Below, piece after piece: positions 40,192-49,647 of a stretch of DNA of 61,708 nt. The notes under the pieces are model-generated. The model saw only the letters and a program-made list of their open reading frames with translations, did not search any database and was not told the DNA's origin. The stretch comes from Iamia sp052038315. GTDB taxonomy: Bacteria > Actinomycetota > Acidimicrobiia > Acidimicrobiales > Iamiaceae. Location: assembly GCA_052038315.1 (NCBI GenBank), contig JBQGCF010000312.1, positions 1 to 61,708 of the forward strand, given 5' to 3'. The position numbers and the translations under genes were made by a program. Numbering within the stretch: the stretch's first letter is position 1; every line of letters begins with the position of its first letter.

Positions 40192-41737
40192 GCTCGACCA
40201 GGTAGGCGGTGCCGGCGTCGTCGACGCAGTCGGACAGCGAGCGGTAGGCGGTGTGGATGTCGCCCTCGTAGGTGACCAGCACCGAGCCCGGGATCAGCCG
40301 GGCGGCATCCTCGGCCTGCTCGTAGGGCGTGGCCGGGTCGTTGGTCGTGCCGATCACGACGACGGGCGGCACGCCGGCCAGGTCCTCCTCGGCCAGGGGC
40401 AGGAGCGGGTCGGCGGCGGGCGGCGCGCCCCAGCAGCCGGGCAGGCCGGTGCCGAACCAGGCGCCCCAGAAGGGCAGCTCGTCGGCCCAGTCCTCGGCCA
40501 GGGAGAGGTCGCCCTCGGGCTCGCCGGACCGCGACGCCTGGTCGGCGCAGCGGATCGTGCCCCGGGCGTCGGCGTCGTCGAGCCAGCTCCCGTCCTCCAC
40601 CCGCCCGAGGTACTGGTCGCGGAGGGCGAGGAGGGTGCGGCCCTGGCCGTCCTCGATCGCCTCGGCCAGCCCCTGGTCGAGGGTCGGCCAGGCGGCGTCG
40701 TCGTAGAGGGCCGAGGCCACGGCGATGTAGAGCTCGCCCACGCCGAGGGTGCCCTCCCGGGGCTCGGAGCCGGCGCCCAGCTGGTACGAGGCCGGGATGC
40801 GCTCCTCCTCCAGGTCGTCGACCAGGGCGAGGAGGGCGGCCTCGGGGTCGTCGCCCAGCGGGCAGGTGTCCCGGTCGGCGCAGCCGTCGAGGTAGGCGTC
40901 GAGGGTGCGCTCGAAGCCTTGGGCCTGGGTGTGGGCATCCTCCAGCGGGTCGACGCCGGGGACGGCCACGCCGTCGAGGACCATGGCCCGCACCCGGTCG
41001 GGGTACAGGCGCAGGTACTCGATCCCGATCGTCGTGCCGTAGCTGTAGCCGAGGTAGGTGAGGGTCTCGTCGCCGAGCAGGGCGCGCAGGGCGTCGAGGT
41101 CGCGGACGGTCGCCCGGGTGCCGACCACGGCCAGCAGGTCGCCGGCCGCCTCCTCGCAGGCCGCCACCGCATCGGTGGCCTCGGCCCGGATGGCGTCGAC
41201 GTCGGCCTGGTCCTCGACCGTCGGGTCGATGTCCGGGGCCAGCCACTCCTCGTCGGTCGTGCAGTCGACCCGGTTGTCGCCACCGATGCCCCGCGGGTCC
41301 CACGACACGATGTCGAAGCGGTCGGCCAGGCCGTCGGGGAGGCCGCCGTCCACGAAGCCCTGGACGAAGCCGACGCCCGAGGCGCCCGGTCCGCCGGGGT
41401 TGATCAGCAGCGACCCGATGCGGTCGCCGGTGGCCTCGTGACGGGTGACGGCCAGCTCGATGGTGTCGCCGTCGGGGTCGGCCCAGTCGCGGGGGACGGT
41501 GAGGGTGGCGCAGGCGAAGCCGTCGGTGCAGCCCTCCCAGGGCGACAGGGCGGCGTGGTCGCCGGGCCGGTCCGGGCCGATGTCGTCGTCGGCGGGCGGC
41601 AGGGCGGGGGTCGACCCGTCGACGGTCGTGCTCGTGCTCGGGTCGCCGACCCCCCGGGTGATCGCCGTCGGCTCCGCCCCGGAGCAGCTCGCCAGCAGGA
41701 CCAGGGCGGCGACCAGCACGGTCGTTCGGCGCAGCAC
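40160..41737 (-). CDS. TAP-like secreted alpha/beta-hydrolase (tripeptidyl aminopeptidase family) lipoprotein
   Basis: 525 residues. The lipoprotein signal MLRRTTVLVAALVLLASC has lipobox LLASC. The oxyanion region LLINPGGPGASGVGF and WDPRGIGG, and the nucleophile elbow GYSYGT (S232), are typical of actinobacterial tripeptidyl aminopeptidase/proteinase homologues. The C-terminal TAP-like domain (about 390-525) includes VVVIGTTNDPATPYEQA (Asp) and GDIHTAY (His). It probably removes peptides from exported proteins or takes up peptide nutrients. GTG 41737 lies 25 nt downstream of the GlgC-like gene on the same strand. Confidence 0.88.
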   Translation of the reverse strand: MLRRTTVLVAALVLLASCSGAEPTAITRGVGDPSTSTTVDGSTPALPPADDDIGPDRPGDHAALSPWEGCTDGFACATLTVPRDWADPDGDTIELAVTRHEATGDRIGSLLINPGGPGASGVGFVQGFVDGGLPDGLADRFDIVSWDPRGIGGDNRVDCTTDEEWLAPDIDPTVEDQADVDAIRAEATDAVAACEEAAGDLLAVVGTRATVRDLDALRALLGDETLTYLGYSYGTTIGIEYLRLYPDRVRAMVLDGVAVPGVDPLEDAHTQAQGFERTLDAYLDGCADRDTCPLGDDPEAALLALVDDLEEERIPASYQLGAGSEPREGTLGVGELYIAVASALYDDAAWPTLDQGLAEAIEDGQGRTLLALRDQYLGRVEDGSWLDDADARGTIRCADQASRSGEPEGDLSLAEDWADELPFWGAWFGTGLPGCWGAPPAADPLLPLAEEDLAGVPPVVVIGTTNDPATPYEQAEDAARLIPGSVLVTYEGDIHTAYRSLSDCVDDAGTAYLVELTVPPSGLRC

Positions 41738-41762
41738 GCCGCCATCGTGGCAGGTCAGGGGC

Positions 41763-42962
41763 CTACCGCAGCGGCGGCTCGGCGTGGGCCGGGTCGAGGT
41801 GGGTGCCGGCGGCGACCTCGGTCCCGGCGGCCAGGCGGCGCGCCGCGCCGACCAGCACGGGGTGGCGGGCGTTGGGCGAACCGATCCGGCTGCGGGCGCC
41901 GATGCGCACGTCCTCGGCCAGCACGGCCCGGGCGACGGTCGCGCCGCGTCCCACGTGGACGTCGTCGAACAGCACGCTGTGGCGGACCTCGGCGTCGCGC
42001 TCGACCACCACGCCGGGCCCGACGATCGATCCCACGACGGTGCCCCGCACCACCGCGCCGGGGCTGATCCACGACCCGTCGACCTGCGCCGTGCGCTCGA
42101 TCCGGGCCGGGGCCCGGGACACGGCGGGGGAGAGGATCGGCCAGGCGGGGTCGTCGAGGCGGAACGGCGGCCGGGGCTTCAGCAGCTCGAGCTGGGCGTC
42201 GAGGTAGGCCTCGGGGGTGCCCAGGTCGCGCCAGTGCCCCTCGTGGGCGAAGGCGTGGGCCTGGCCCCGCTCGATCACCGCCGGCACGAGCGTCTCGCCG
42301 TAGTCGCCCAGGCTCTCGCCCTCGCCGAGGTCGCGCTGGAGCGTGGCCATCGTCTCCAGCAGCACGCCGGTGTCGTAGGCGAACACCTCGGTGGCGGCGG
42401 TGCGGTGGGGCGGCTCGTCGGGCTTGTAGACCAGCCCGGTCACCCGGCCCCTGGCGTTGACGTCGACGAGGGCGTGGCGGGTCGGGTCCTGCGACCGCTG
42501 GAGCTCGGTGGTGACGACGGTGAGGTCCGAGCCCTTGGCGGTGTGGACGGCGACGACGGCGGCCAGGTCGATGGCCGTCAGGTGGTCGGCGCTGGCCACC
42601 AGCACGACGTCGGGGGCGGTCGCCTCGATCAGCCGGCTCTGGCGGGCCAGGGCGTCGGCGTTGCCCTCGGCGAAGCCCTCCCCGTCGGCCCCCTGGAACG
42701 GCGGCAGGACCCGCAGCCCGCCCCGGCTCCGGTCGAGGTCCCACGGCCGCCCGCCGGCCACGTGCTCGTTGAGCAGGTGGGGCTCGTACTGCTGGACGAC
42801 CCAGACGTCGGTCAGGCCGCTGTTCGAGGCGTTCGACAGCATCAGGTCGATTAGCCGGAACGTCCCGCCGACCGGGAGGCTGGGCTTGGCCCGCCCGACG
42901 GTGAGCACGTCGAGCCGTGAGCCCTGGCCCCCGGCGAGGATGATCAGCAGGGCACGGGGCAT
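41763..42962 (-). CDS. Glucose-1-phosphate adenylyltransferase-like nucleotidyltransferase
   Basis: 399 residues from ATG 42962. The pyrophosphorylase signature ILAGGQGSRLDVLTVGRAKPSLPVGG is at the N-terminus, with FRLIDLMLSNASNSG and the Asp-containing VVLVASADHLTAID. The C-terminal left-handed beta-helix (about 290-390: hexapeptide-like VDGSWISPGAVVRGTVVGSIVGPGVVVE) completes a GlgC-type layout. GlgC makes ADP-glucose for glycogen. The sequence LDVLTVGRAKP departs from the usual LxPLTxxRAKP, so nucleotide or sugar specificity is not certain. Confidence 0.85.
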   Translation of the reverse strand: MPRALLIILAGGQGSRLDVLTVGRAKPSLPVGGTFRLIDLMLSNASNSGLTDVWVVQQYEPHLLNEHVAGGRPWDLDRSRGGLRVLPPFQGADGEGFAEGNADALARQSRLIEATAPDVVLVASADHLTAIDLAAVVAVHTAKGSDLTVVTTELQRSQDPTRHALVDVNARGRVTGLVYKPDEPPHRTAATEVFAYDTGVLLETMATLQRDLGEGESLGDYGETLVPAVIERGQAHAFAHEGHWRDLGTPEAYLDAQLELLKPRPPFRLDDPAWPILSPAVSRAPARIERTAQVDGSWISPGAVVRGTVVGSIVGPGVVVERDAEVRHSVLFDDVHVGRGATVARAVLAEDVRIGARSRIGSPNARHPVLVGAARRLAAGTEVAAGTHLDPAHAEPPLR

Positions 42963-43002
42963 CGGCCGATCCTCGCAGGTCGCTTGCTCGCCGGGGCGTC
43001 TA

Positions 43003-43014
43003 GACCGCTCGGTC
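43003..43014. promoter_or_regulatory. TetR-type operator candidate GACCG-CT-CGGTC
   Basis: A perfect inverted repeat centred 19 nt upstream of the TAGCCT hexamer of the acyl-CoA dehydrogenase gene and about 45 nt upstream of the GlgC-like start. The GACCGnnCGGTC pattern is common among TetR-family regulators of fatty-acid degradation. No TetR gene is adjacent. Confidence 0.5.
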
Positions 43015-43024
43015 AAGTGGCACG

Positions 43025-43030
43025 TAGCCT
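43025..43030 (+). promoter_or_regulatory. -10 element (TAGCCT), leaderless acyl-CoA dehydrogenase promoter
   Basis: TAGCCT lies 6 nt before ATG 43037, directly downstream of the TetR-like operator. Confidence 0.5.
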
Positions 43031-43036
43031 GCCGCC

Positions 43037-44281
43037 ATGTACCAGTGGACGGACGAGCAGGAGATGGTGCGCGGGGCCGTGCGCCAGTTCATCGACAAGG
43101 AGATCCGTCCCCGGATCGACGAGTTCGAGCACGGCGACACCCCGCCCTACGACGTCCTCCGCAAGCTGTTCAAGGACTTCGGCATGGACGCCGCCGCCCG
43201 TGACCGCTTCGCCAAGGGCATCGAGTTCGAGAAGTCGGTGGCCGCCGCCCTCGAGGCCGGCGAGACCCCGCCGGAGAAGCCCAAGCGGGGCGACGGCGAC
43301 GGCGGTGCCTCGTCGCTGACCCTGATCCCGATCATCGAGCTGTGCCGGGTCTGCCCGGGCATGGTCACCGCCATGGGCGTGTCGATGGGACTCACGTCCG
43401 CCGCCATCTCCTCCAAGGGCACGATCGCCCAGAAGGAGCGCTGGGTCCCCGAGCTGCTGACCCTCGAGAAGATCGGCGCCTGGGCCATCACCGAGCCCGG
43501 CTCCGGCTCCGACGCCTTCGGCTCGATGAAGGCCAGCGCCAAGCGCGATGGCGACGAGTACGTCCTCAACGGCTCCAAGACCTTCATCACCAACGGCCCC
43601 TACGCCGACACGATCGTCTTCATCTGCAAGCTCGACGAGGGCAACGACCCCTCCGAGCGCAAGATCCTCTCCTTCGTGCTCGACAAGGGGATGCCGGGCC
43701 TGGAGCAGTCCAAGCCGCTCCGCAAGATGGGCATGCACAGCTCGCCCACCGGCGAGCTCTTCCTCGACGACGTGCGGGTCGGCATCGACCGCCTCGTCGG
43801 CGAGACCGAGGACGTGTCCAAGGGGGGCCGGGAGGGGGCCAAGGCCACCTTCATGCAGGAGCGCTCCGGCGTCGCCGCCATGGCCCTCGGGATGATCGAG
43901 GAGTGCCTCGACCTGTCGGTGCAGTACGCCAAGGACCGGGTCCAGTTCGGCCAGCCGATCGGCGAGTTCCAGCTGATCCAGGACAAGCTGGCCCGGATGG
44001 AGGTCGCCCGCCTCAACGTGCAGAACCTGGTGTTCCGCACCATCGAGATGAGCGCCGCCGGCCACACCATGACCCTCGCCGAGGCCTCGGCCATGAAGCT
44101 CTACTCGGCCCGCGCCGCCACCGAGGTGGCCATGGAGGCCGTCCAGCTCTTCGGCGGCAACGGCTACATGAGCGAGTTCCGCGTCGAGCAGCTCGCCCGT
44201 GACGCCAAGGTCCTCCAGATCTACGCCGGCACCGACGAGATCCAGATCACCCACATCGCCAAGGACCTCCTCCGCCGCTAG
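43037..44281 (+). CDS. Acyl-CoA dehydrogenase
   Basis: 414 residues. The acyl-CoA dehydrogenase middle domain has AWAITEPGSGSDAFGSM and LNGSKTFITNG, and the C-terminal four-helix domain has AKDRVQFGQPIGEFQLIQDKLARM, QLFGGNGYMSEF and YAGTDEIQITHIAKDLL. These supply FAD and substrate contacts for alpha,beta-dehydrogenation of an acyl-CoA. It has a charged insert (about residues 70-95: AAALEAGETPPEKPKRGDGD) not found in standard short-chain enzymes. TAGCCT with a TetR-type operator stands upstream. Its TAG shares CTAG with the convergent MFS gene. Confidence 0.93.
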   Translation: MYQWTDEQEMVRGAVRQFIDKEIRPRIDEFEHGDTPPYDVLRKLFKDFGMDAAARDRFAKGIEFEKSVAAALEAGETPPEKPKRGDGDGGASSLTLIPIIELCRVCPGMVTAMGVSMGLTSAAISSKGTIAQKERWVPELLTLEKIGAWAITEPGSGSDAFGSMKASAKRDGDEYVLNGSKTFITNGPYADTIVFICKLDEGNDPSERKILSFVLDKGMPGLEQSKPLRKMGMHSSPTGELFLDDVRVGIDRLVGETEDVSKGGREGAKATFMQERSGVAAMALGMIEECLDLSVQYAKDRVQFGQPIGEFQLIQDKLARMEVARLNVQNLVFRTIEMSAAGHTMTLAEASAMKLYSARAATEVAMEAVQLFGGNGYMSEFRVEQLARDAKVLQIYAGTDEIQITHIAKDLLRR

Positions 44282-45414
44282 TCGGTCGTCGACCAGGCCA
44301 GGAGCCAGACGGTGGCGACCAACGCCAGCGGGAGGACGAGGGCCCACCTCAGGGCGGTGGCGTGGGCCAGGCCGCCGATGATGCCGGGGCCGCCCAGGTA
44401 GGCGCCGTAGCCGGCGGTGGTGACCACGGCGATGCCGTGCTCGCCCCGCAGGCGACCGGCGGCGGCGAAGGCGAGGGGCACGGCCGGCGCCAGCCCGGCG
44501 CCGATGACGACGAGGAGCAGCGGCACCGGCACGGCGATCGGGCTGAGCAGCGACAGGGCCAGGGCGACGGTCGCCGCCGCCACGCCGACCCGCACCAGCC
44601 GGGCCGCACCCCACGCCGTCGCCAGCCGGTCGCCGACCAGCCGGCCGGCCAGCCCGCCGGCCGACACGCCGGTGACGGCCAGGGCGCCGAGCAGGGCACC
44701 GCCGTCGAGGTCCTCCCGCACCAGCACGCCCGACCAGTCGAGCAGCGCCCCCTCGGCCAGAAACACGCAGCCGCTGATGGCGGCCAGGGCGGCGAGACGG
44801 CCCCGCCGGGGCACGGCCGCCGACGCATCGACCGGCGAGGCCGGGTCGGACAGGTGCTCGATGCGCCCGTCGGGGACCTGCCGGGCCAGGGCGGCGGCGG
44901 TGGCCAGCACGACGACGGCGGCCAGCACGAGGTGGACGTCCACCGCCAGGTCCGCCGCGACGGCCAGCGCACCGAGCCCGGCCCCGAGCAGGACGCCACC
45001 GCTCCACCCGGCGTGGAGCCCGCTGAGGAGGGGCTCGTCGGCGTCGTGCTCGAGCTGCACGCCGGCCCCGTTCATCGACACGTCGAGCACCCCGATGGCC
45101 AACCCCAGGGCCAGCTCGGCGGCCAGCAGCGACCCCCACGACCCGGCCAGCCCGGGCAGCACGACGAACAGCCCGACCACGACCCACCCGCCGGCGACGA
45201 CCCGCCGGGACCCGAGCCGGCGGACGAGCAGACCGCCCAGCCACGCCCCGGCGACGGCGCCGACCGACAGGCCGAGCAGGGCCGTGCCCAGCGCCCCCTC
45301 GGTCAGGTCGAGCTCGTCCTTGACGTCGGGGATGCGCGCCCCCCAGCTGCCGACGGCGAACCCCAGGGCGGTGAACGCGCCCAGCACGGCCCGGTGGCCC
45401 GCCGATCTCCTCAT
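44278..45414 (-). CDS. MFS transporter
   Basis: 378 residues with about 12 hydrophobic segments. The inter-helix motif LGSRRVVAGGWVV and a GLAGRLVGDRLATAWGAARL repeat in the second half fit the DRxGRR-like loop of major facilitator proteins. Early SWGARIPDVKDELDLTEGALG resembles YbjJ/Bsc-type carriers. The substrate is unknown. TAGCGT (45427-45422, minus strand) lies 7 nt before ATG 45414. Confidence 0.85.
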   Translation of the reverse strand: MRRSAGHRAVLGAFTALGFAVGSWGARIPDVKDELDLTEGALGTALLGLSVGAVAGAWLGGLLVRRLGSRRVVAGGWVVVGLFVVLPGLAGSWGSLLAAELALGLAIGVLDVSMNGAGVQLEHDADEPLLSGLHAGWSGGVLLGAGLGALAVAADLAVDVHLVLAAVVVLATAAALARQVPDGRIEHLSDPASPVDASAAVPRRGRLAALAAISGCVFLAEGALLDWSGVLVREDLDGGALLGALAVTGVSAGGLAGRLVGDRLATAWGAARLVRVGVAAATVALALSLLSPIAVPVPLLLVVIGAGLAPAVPLAFAAAGRLRGEHGIAVVTTAGYGAYLGGPGIIGGLAHATALRWALVLPLALVATVWLLAWSTTD

Positions 45415-45421
45415 CCGGGCG

Positions 45422-45427
45422 ACGCTA
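45422..45427 (-). promoter_or_regulatory. -10 element (TAGCGT), leaderless MFS promoter
   Basis: Minus-strand TAGCGT, 7 nt before ATG 45414. Confidence 0.45.
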
Positions 45428-45521
45428 CCGACGCCGTGGCACCCGCCACGCGCCGAGAAACGTTCCCCGGCGGAGGTGACGGGTAGGGGCCCGACCGTTC
45501 GCCAACCGAAGGAGCAGATCC

Positions 45522-45692
45522 ATGAGTGGGAACGCAGATCAGGCCAAGGGCCGCATCAAGGAGGCCGCCGGCAGCCTCACCGGCGACCAGGACCTCAAGA
45601 ACGAGGGCAAGGTCGACCAGGCCAGCGGTGACGTGAAGGAGAAGGTCACCGGCGCCATCGATGCGGTCAAGGACAAGCTGACCGGCAAGTAG
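45522..45692 (+). CDS. CsbD-family stress protein, 56 aa
   Basis: A short gene beginning MSGNADQAKGRIKEAAGSLT, the CsbD signature, with KNEGKVDQASGDVKEKV following. It is preceded by GAAGGAG at 7-nt spacing, a clear Shine-Dalgarno sequence. CsbD-like proteins are small, hydrophilic, helical and usually induced by general stress. TAGGGG at 45484-45489 may be part of its promoter, giving a leader of about 30 nt. Confidence 0.9.
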   Translation: MSGNADQAKGRIKEAAGSLTGDQDLKNEGKVDQASGDVKEKVTGAIDAVKDKLTGK

Positions 45693-45695
45693 CGG

Positions 45696-47243
45696 TCAGC
45701 CGAGGCGCAGCGCCAGGAGGTGGGAGACGTCGCCACCGGAGATCGGCCAGACGATGGTGTCACCCACCACCGCCGGCCACCCGTTGACGGCGCCACCCGC
45801 CTCCCGGCGCCACACCTCCTCGCCCGTCTCGCGGTCGTGGGCGAGGAGCAGGCCCTGGTAGGTCGACGTCAGCACGAGGTCGCCCACCACGGTGGCGGCG
45901 CCCAGGGCGTCGCCGGGGAGGTCGACCGCCCACCGCTCCTCGCCGGTCGCCAGGTCGAGGGCGACGAGCGTGCTCGGATGCGTCCCCAGCTGCGGGTTCA
46001 GGTTGAAGGTCTGCTCGGGTGAGTCGTAGGTCGAGGCGGCGTTGACGACGGCGAAGTAGCCGACCCCGTCCGCCGCCGCCGGTGGGGTCTCGACCCCGCC
46101 GAGCACACCGGGCAGGACCGTCGTCGGCTCGTCGAAGGTCGTGACGTCGTCGTTCTCGTGCATCCCGACCTCGACCTCCCAGCGCACCTCTCCGGTCGCC
46201 GGGTCGTAGCCGAGGACGTGGCCGCCCTTGCCGGTGTGCACGACGACCGGCGCGCCCGACGGGTCCTCGGTCAGCATCGTCAGGACCATGTCCCGGTCCC
46301 AGATGTCGTGGGCGAAGACCTGGTGCTTCCACGCCACCGCCCCGTCCCCGCCGATGGCGAGGAGGCTGTTGGTGTCCTCGTTGGCCCCGGGCCGGCTGGC
46401 CCCGGCGGGGAAGCCGGGCGCCCCCGGCGACGGCCACGGGTTCGACGTGCCCCAGTAGCTGGTGCCGGTCGCCGGGTCGACGGCGGGCGGGTACCAGGCG
46501 CCGCCGCCGTGGTTGACCTCGGGGTTCCCCCACATGTCGTCGGGCACGGTCTCGACCTGCCACACCACCTCGCCGGAGGCGTGGTCGAGGGCGTAGAGCG
46601 TGCCCCGCGAGCCGGGGGAGAGGGCCTGGGTCGACACCAGGACGCACCCGCCGACGAGGGCCGGGGCCATGTCGACCTGGTTGCCCTCGGCCACGCCGAG
46701 GTCGCGCTCCCACAGCACGGTGCCGTCGTCGGCGTCCTGGGCCACGACCGTGGTGGCGGTGGAGATGCCGTACACCGCGCCCCACCCGACCGCCGCTCCG
46801 GCCGGGCCGAAGACGGTGATCTCGCGCCGTTCGGACCACACCGAAGCGCCGTCCTCCAGGTCCAGCACGTGGGTGCTGCCGTCGAGGGCGCCGACGTGGA
46901 CCCGGCCGCCGACCACCACCGGGTTGGTCGTCAGGTTGCCGAACATGGCGTTGCCGGGGACGTCGTAGGTCCAGGCCTCCTCCAGCCGGTCGATCGTCGC
47001 CGCGGTGATGGGCGCGTCGACCACCGCGCGGGTGTTCCCCGGGTCCCCGTTGGGCAGCGGCCAGCCGCCGGCGTCGGCCTCCACCTCCGGGGGCAGCCCG
47101 GTGCCGCAGCGGCCGTCGGCGACGCCGGTGGCGGGAGGGGCGCCGGTGGTCGAGGACGAGGACGGGGAGGACGAGTCGGACGACGACGAGCAGGCGGCCA
47201 GCAGCAGGGCGACGGCGGCCGCCGCCCTCAGGTGCCGACGCAC
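45696..47243 (-). CDS. PQQ-dehydrogenase-like beta-propeller lipoprotein
   Basis: 515 residues from GTG 47243. The signal VRRHLRAAAAVALLLAACSS has lipobox LLAAC. A Ser-rich linker is followed by an eight-bladed propeller with PQQ-type W-motif strands (VHVGALDGSTHVLDLEDGA, LYALDHASGEVVWQVE, VLGYDPATGEVRWEVE, LVALDLATGEERWAVD, LAHDRETGEEVWRREA). The Asp/Glu and Cys pair that contact PQQ cannot be confirmed, so it may be a structural propeller or a real dehydrogenase. Its start overlaps the upstream membrane protein gene by 16 nt, indicating translational coupling. Confidence 0.82.
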   Translation of the reverse strand: MRRHLRAAAAVALLLAACSSSSDSSSPSSSSTTGAPPATGVADGRCGTGLPPEVEADAGGWPLPNGDPGNTRAVVDAPITAATIDRLEEAWTYDVPGNAMFGNLTTNPVVVGGRVHVGALDGSTHVLDLEDGASVWSERREITVFGPAGAAVGWGAVYGISTATTVVAQDADDGTVLWERDLGVAEGNQVDMAPALVGGCVLVSTQALSPGSRGTLYALDHASGEVVWQVETVPDDMWGNPEVNHGGGAWYPPAVDPATGTSYWGTSNPWPSPGAPGFPAGASRPGANEDTNSLLAIGGDGAVAWKHQVFAHDIWDRDMVLTMLTEDPSGAPVVVHTGKGGHVLGYDPATGEVRWEVEVGMHENDDVTTFDEPTTVLPGVLGGVETPPAAADGVGYFAVVNAASTYDSPEQTFNLNPQLGTHPSTLVALDLATGEERWAVDLPGDALGAATVVGDLVLTSTYQGLLLAHDRETGEEVWRREAGGAVNGWPAVVGDTIVWPISGGDVSHLLALRLG

Positions 47244-48400
47244 CCGGCGGCCATGTCGGCGACCTGGGCGCGGCCGTCCGCGCAGAGGATGTTGGGGTTG
47301 TCGTGGCTGAACACGCCGAGCGGGCTGTCCCAGCCGGGGACGACCCAGGCGTGGACCATCCACCCGGTCTGCTCGATGAACTCGGCCCCCTCGACCGCCT
47401 CGCAGGCCGACCGCTCGACCCCGGCGTCGGGCGAGAAGGGGACGTGGATCGTGCCGTCGCCCTCGATGCGGTAGCAGGCCCCGGAGTGGACGTGCCACGT
47501 GTCGAGCGGCCCGGTGAACCCGGTCGGCTGGGCCCCCGGGTCATCGGTGACCAGGTAGTACATGATCCCGACGAGGCGGGAGTCGGGCTCGGTGCCCGAG
47601 TACAGCCAGGCGAGCGGCTTCTCGATGTCGAACTCGGTGGCCATGCCCTGGGCGATGTCGACGTAGTGGGCAGCGCTCCCGGGGATGAACTCACCGGCCT
47701 GGAGCAGCCCGGCGTCGCGGGCGTCGGCGACGGTCGGGTACCGGAGGGCGACCTGGCGGGCCTCGGTCAGCTCGGCGCCCAGGGCGTCGGCGGTGGCCAG
47801 GTCGAGCGGGGCGGCCAGCTGTGGCTCGCCGGCGCCCGGGCCGCCGTGGCTGTGGCCGCCCTCGGCGCCGTGGGAGTGCTGCCCGGCGGGCGAGGCGGCC
47901 AGCCCGATCGACCCGGCGACGAGCACCGCGGCCAACCCCACGCCCCACGCCGGGGGCGGCCCGACCCGCACCGGACGGCTCAGCCGGATCCGCTCGGCGT
48001 CGACGGGCGGCACTGCATCGCGCCGGGTCGCCACCAGCAGCCCGACGGCCACGAGCACCGCCAGGACCTCGGCGCCGGTGGTCAGCCCGTCGAGCCAGCC
48101 GACGTCCTCGGCCACGTCGGGGTTCGGCCCGAAGGGGAGGCCCGAGGTGCGGCTCCACGCCCAGCCGGCGACGGCCACGGCCTGGACGGGCACGACGAGG
48201 GCCAGCGCCTCCCGGGAGGGCCGGGCGACGAGGAGCACGGCCAGGCCCAGCTGGGCCACGGCGAGCACGGCGAAGGCCCGCCCCTCGCCCGGCCACTCGG
48301 CCACGTGGGCCGGCACCACGGCGAGGTGCACCAGCCCGGCGGCGCCGACGAGCCCGGCCAGCGTGGCGAGCATCCCGGCTGACGTGCGCGATCGGTCCAT
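47228..48400 (-). CDS. Membrane protein with His-rich loop and large extracytoplasmic domain
   Basis: 390 residues. Four or five membrane helices lie in the first 175 residues. A His-rich segment (GQHSHGAEGGHSHGGPG) then precedes an exported domain (about 200-390) with AAHYVDIAQG, WHVHSGACYRI, WMVHAWVVPGWDSP and three cysteines. The histidines suggest metal binding, perhaps copper, zinc or iron, but this is inference. It overlaps and precedes the propeller gene, so the two may form an electron-transfer or metal-handling pair. Confidence 0.72.
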   Translation of the reverse strand: MDRSRTSAGMLATLAGLVGAAGLVHLAVVPAHVAEWPGEGRAFAVLAVAQLGLAVLLVARPSREALALVVPVQAVAVAGWAWSRTSGLPFGPNPDVAEDVGWLDGLTTGAEVLAVLVAVGLLVATRRDAVPPVDAERIRLSRPVRVGPPPAWGVGLAAVLVAGSIGLAASPAGQHSHGAEGGHSHGGPGAGEPQLAAPLDLATADALGAELTEARQVALRYPTVADARDAGLLQAGEFIPGSAAHYVDIAQGMATEFDIEKPLAWLYSGTEPDSRLVGIMYYLVTDDPGAQPTGFTGPLDTWHVHSGACYRIEGDGTIHVPFSPDAGVERSACEAVEGAEFIEQTGWMVHAWVVPGWDSPLGVFSHDNPNILCADGRAQVADMAAGCVGT

Positions 48401-48448
48401 CCGACCACCCCCTTCACGGTCGGGGCGAGACGGTAGTCACACGGGCGG

Positions 48449-49597
<1,149 letters not shown>

Positions 49598-49603
49598 GCC
49601 CCG

Positions 49604-49609
49604 ACCGTA
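49604..49609 (-). promoter_or_regulatory. -10 element (TACGGT), leaderless acyl-CoA dehydrogenase promoter
   Basis: Minus-strand TACGGT, 6 nt before ATG 49597. Confidence 0.5.
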
Positions 49610-49620
49610 CCCTCGACAGA

Positions 49621-49644
49621 CATATGATCGAGTCATATGATCGA
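49621..49644. promoter_or_regulatory. MarR-type operator CATATGA-TCGAG-TCATATG between divergent genes
   Basis: A perfect 7-bp inverted repeat with a 5-nt spacer (49621-49639), also readable as two direct repeats of CATATGATCGA (49621-49631 and 49634-49644). It overlaps the TATGAT hexamer (49636-49641) of the MarR gene, 6 nt from ATG 49648, and covers the -35 region of the dehydrogenase. It is strikingly AT-rich for this region. Confidence 0.7.
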
Positions 49645-49647
49645 CGC

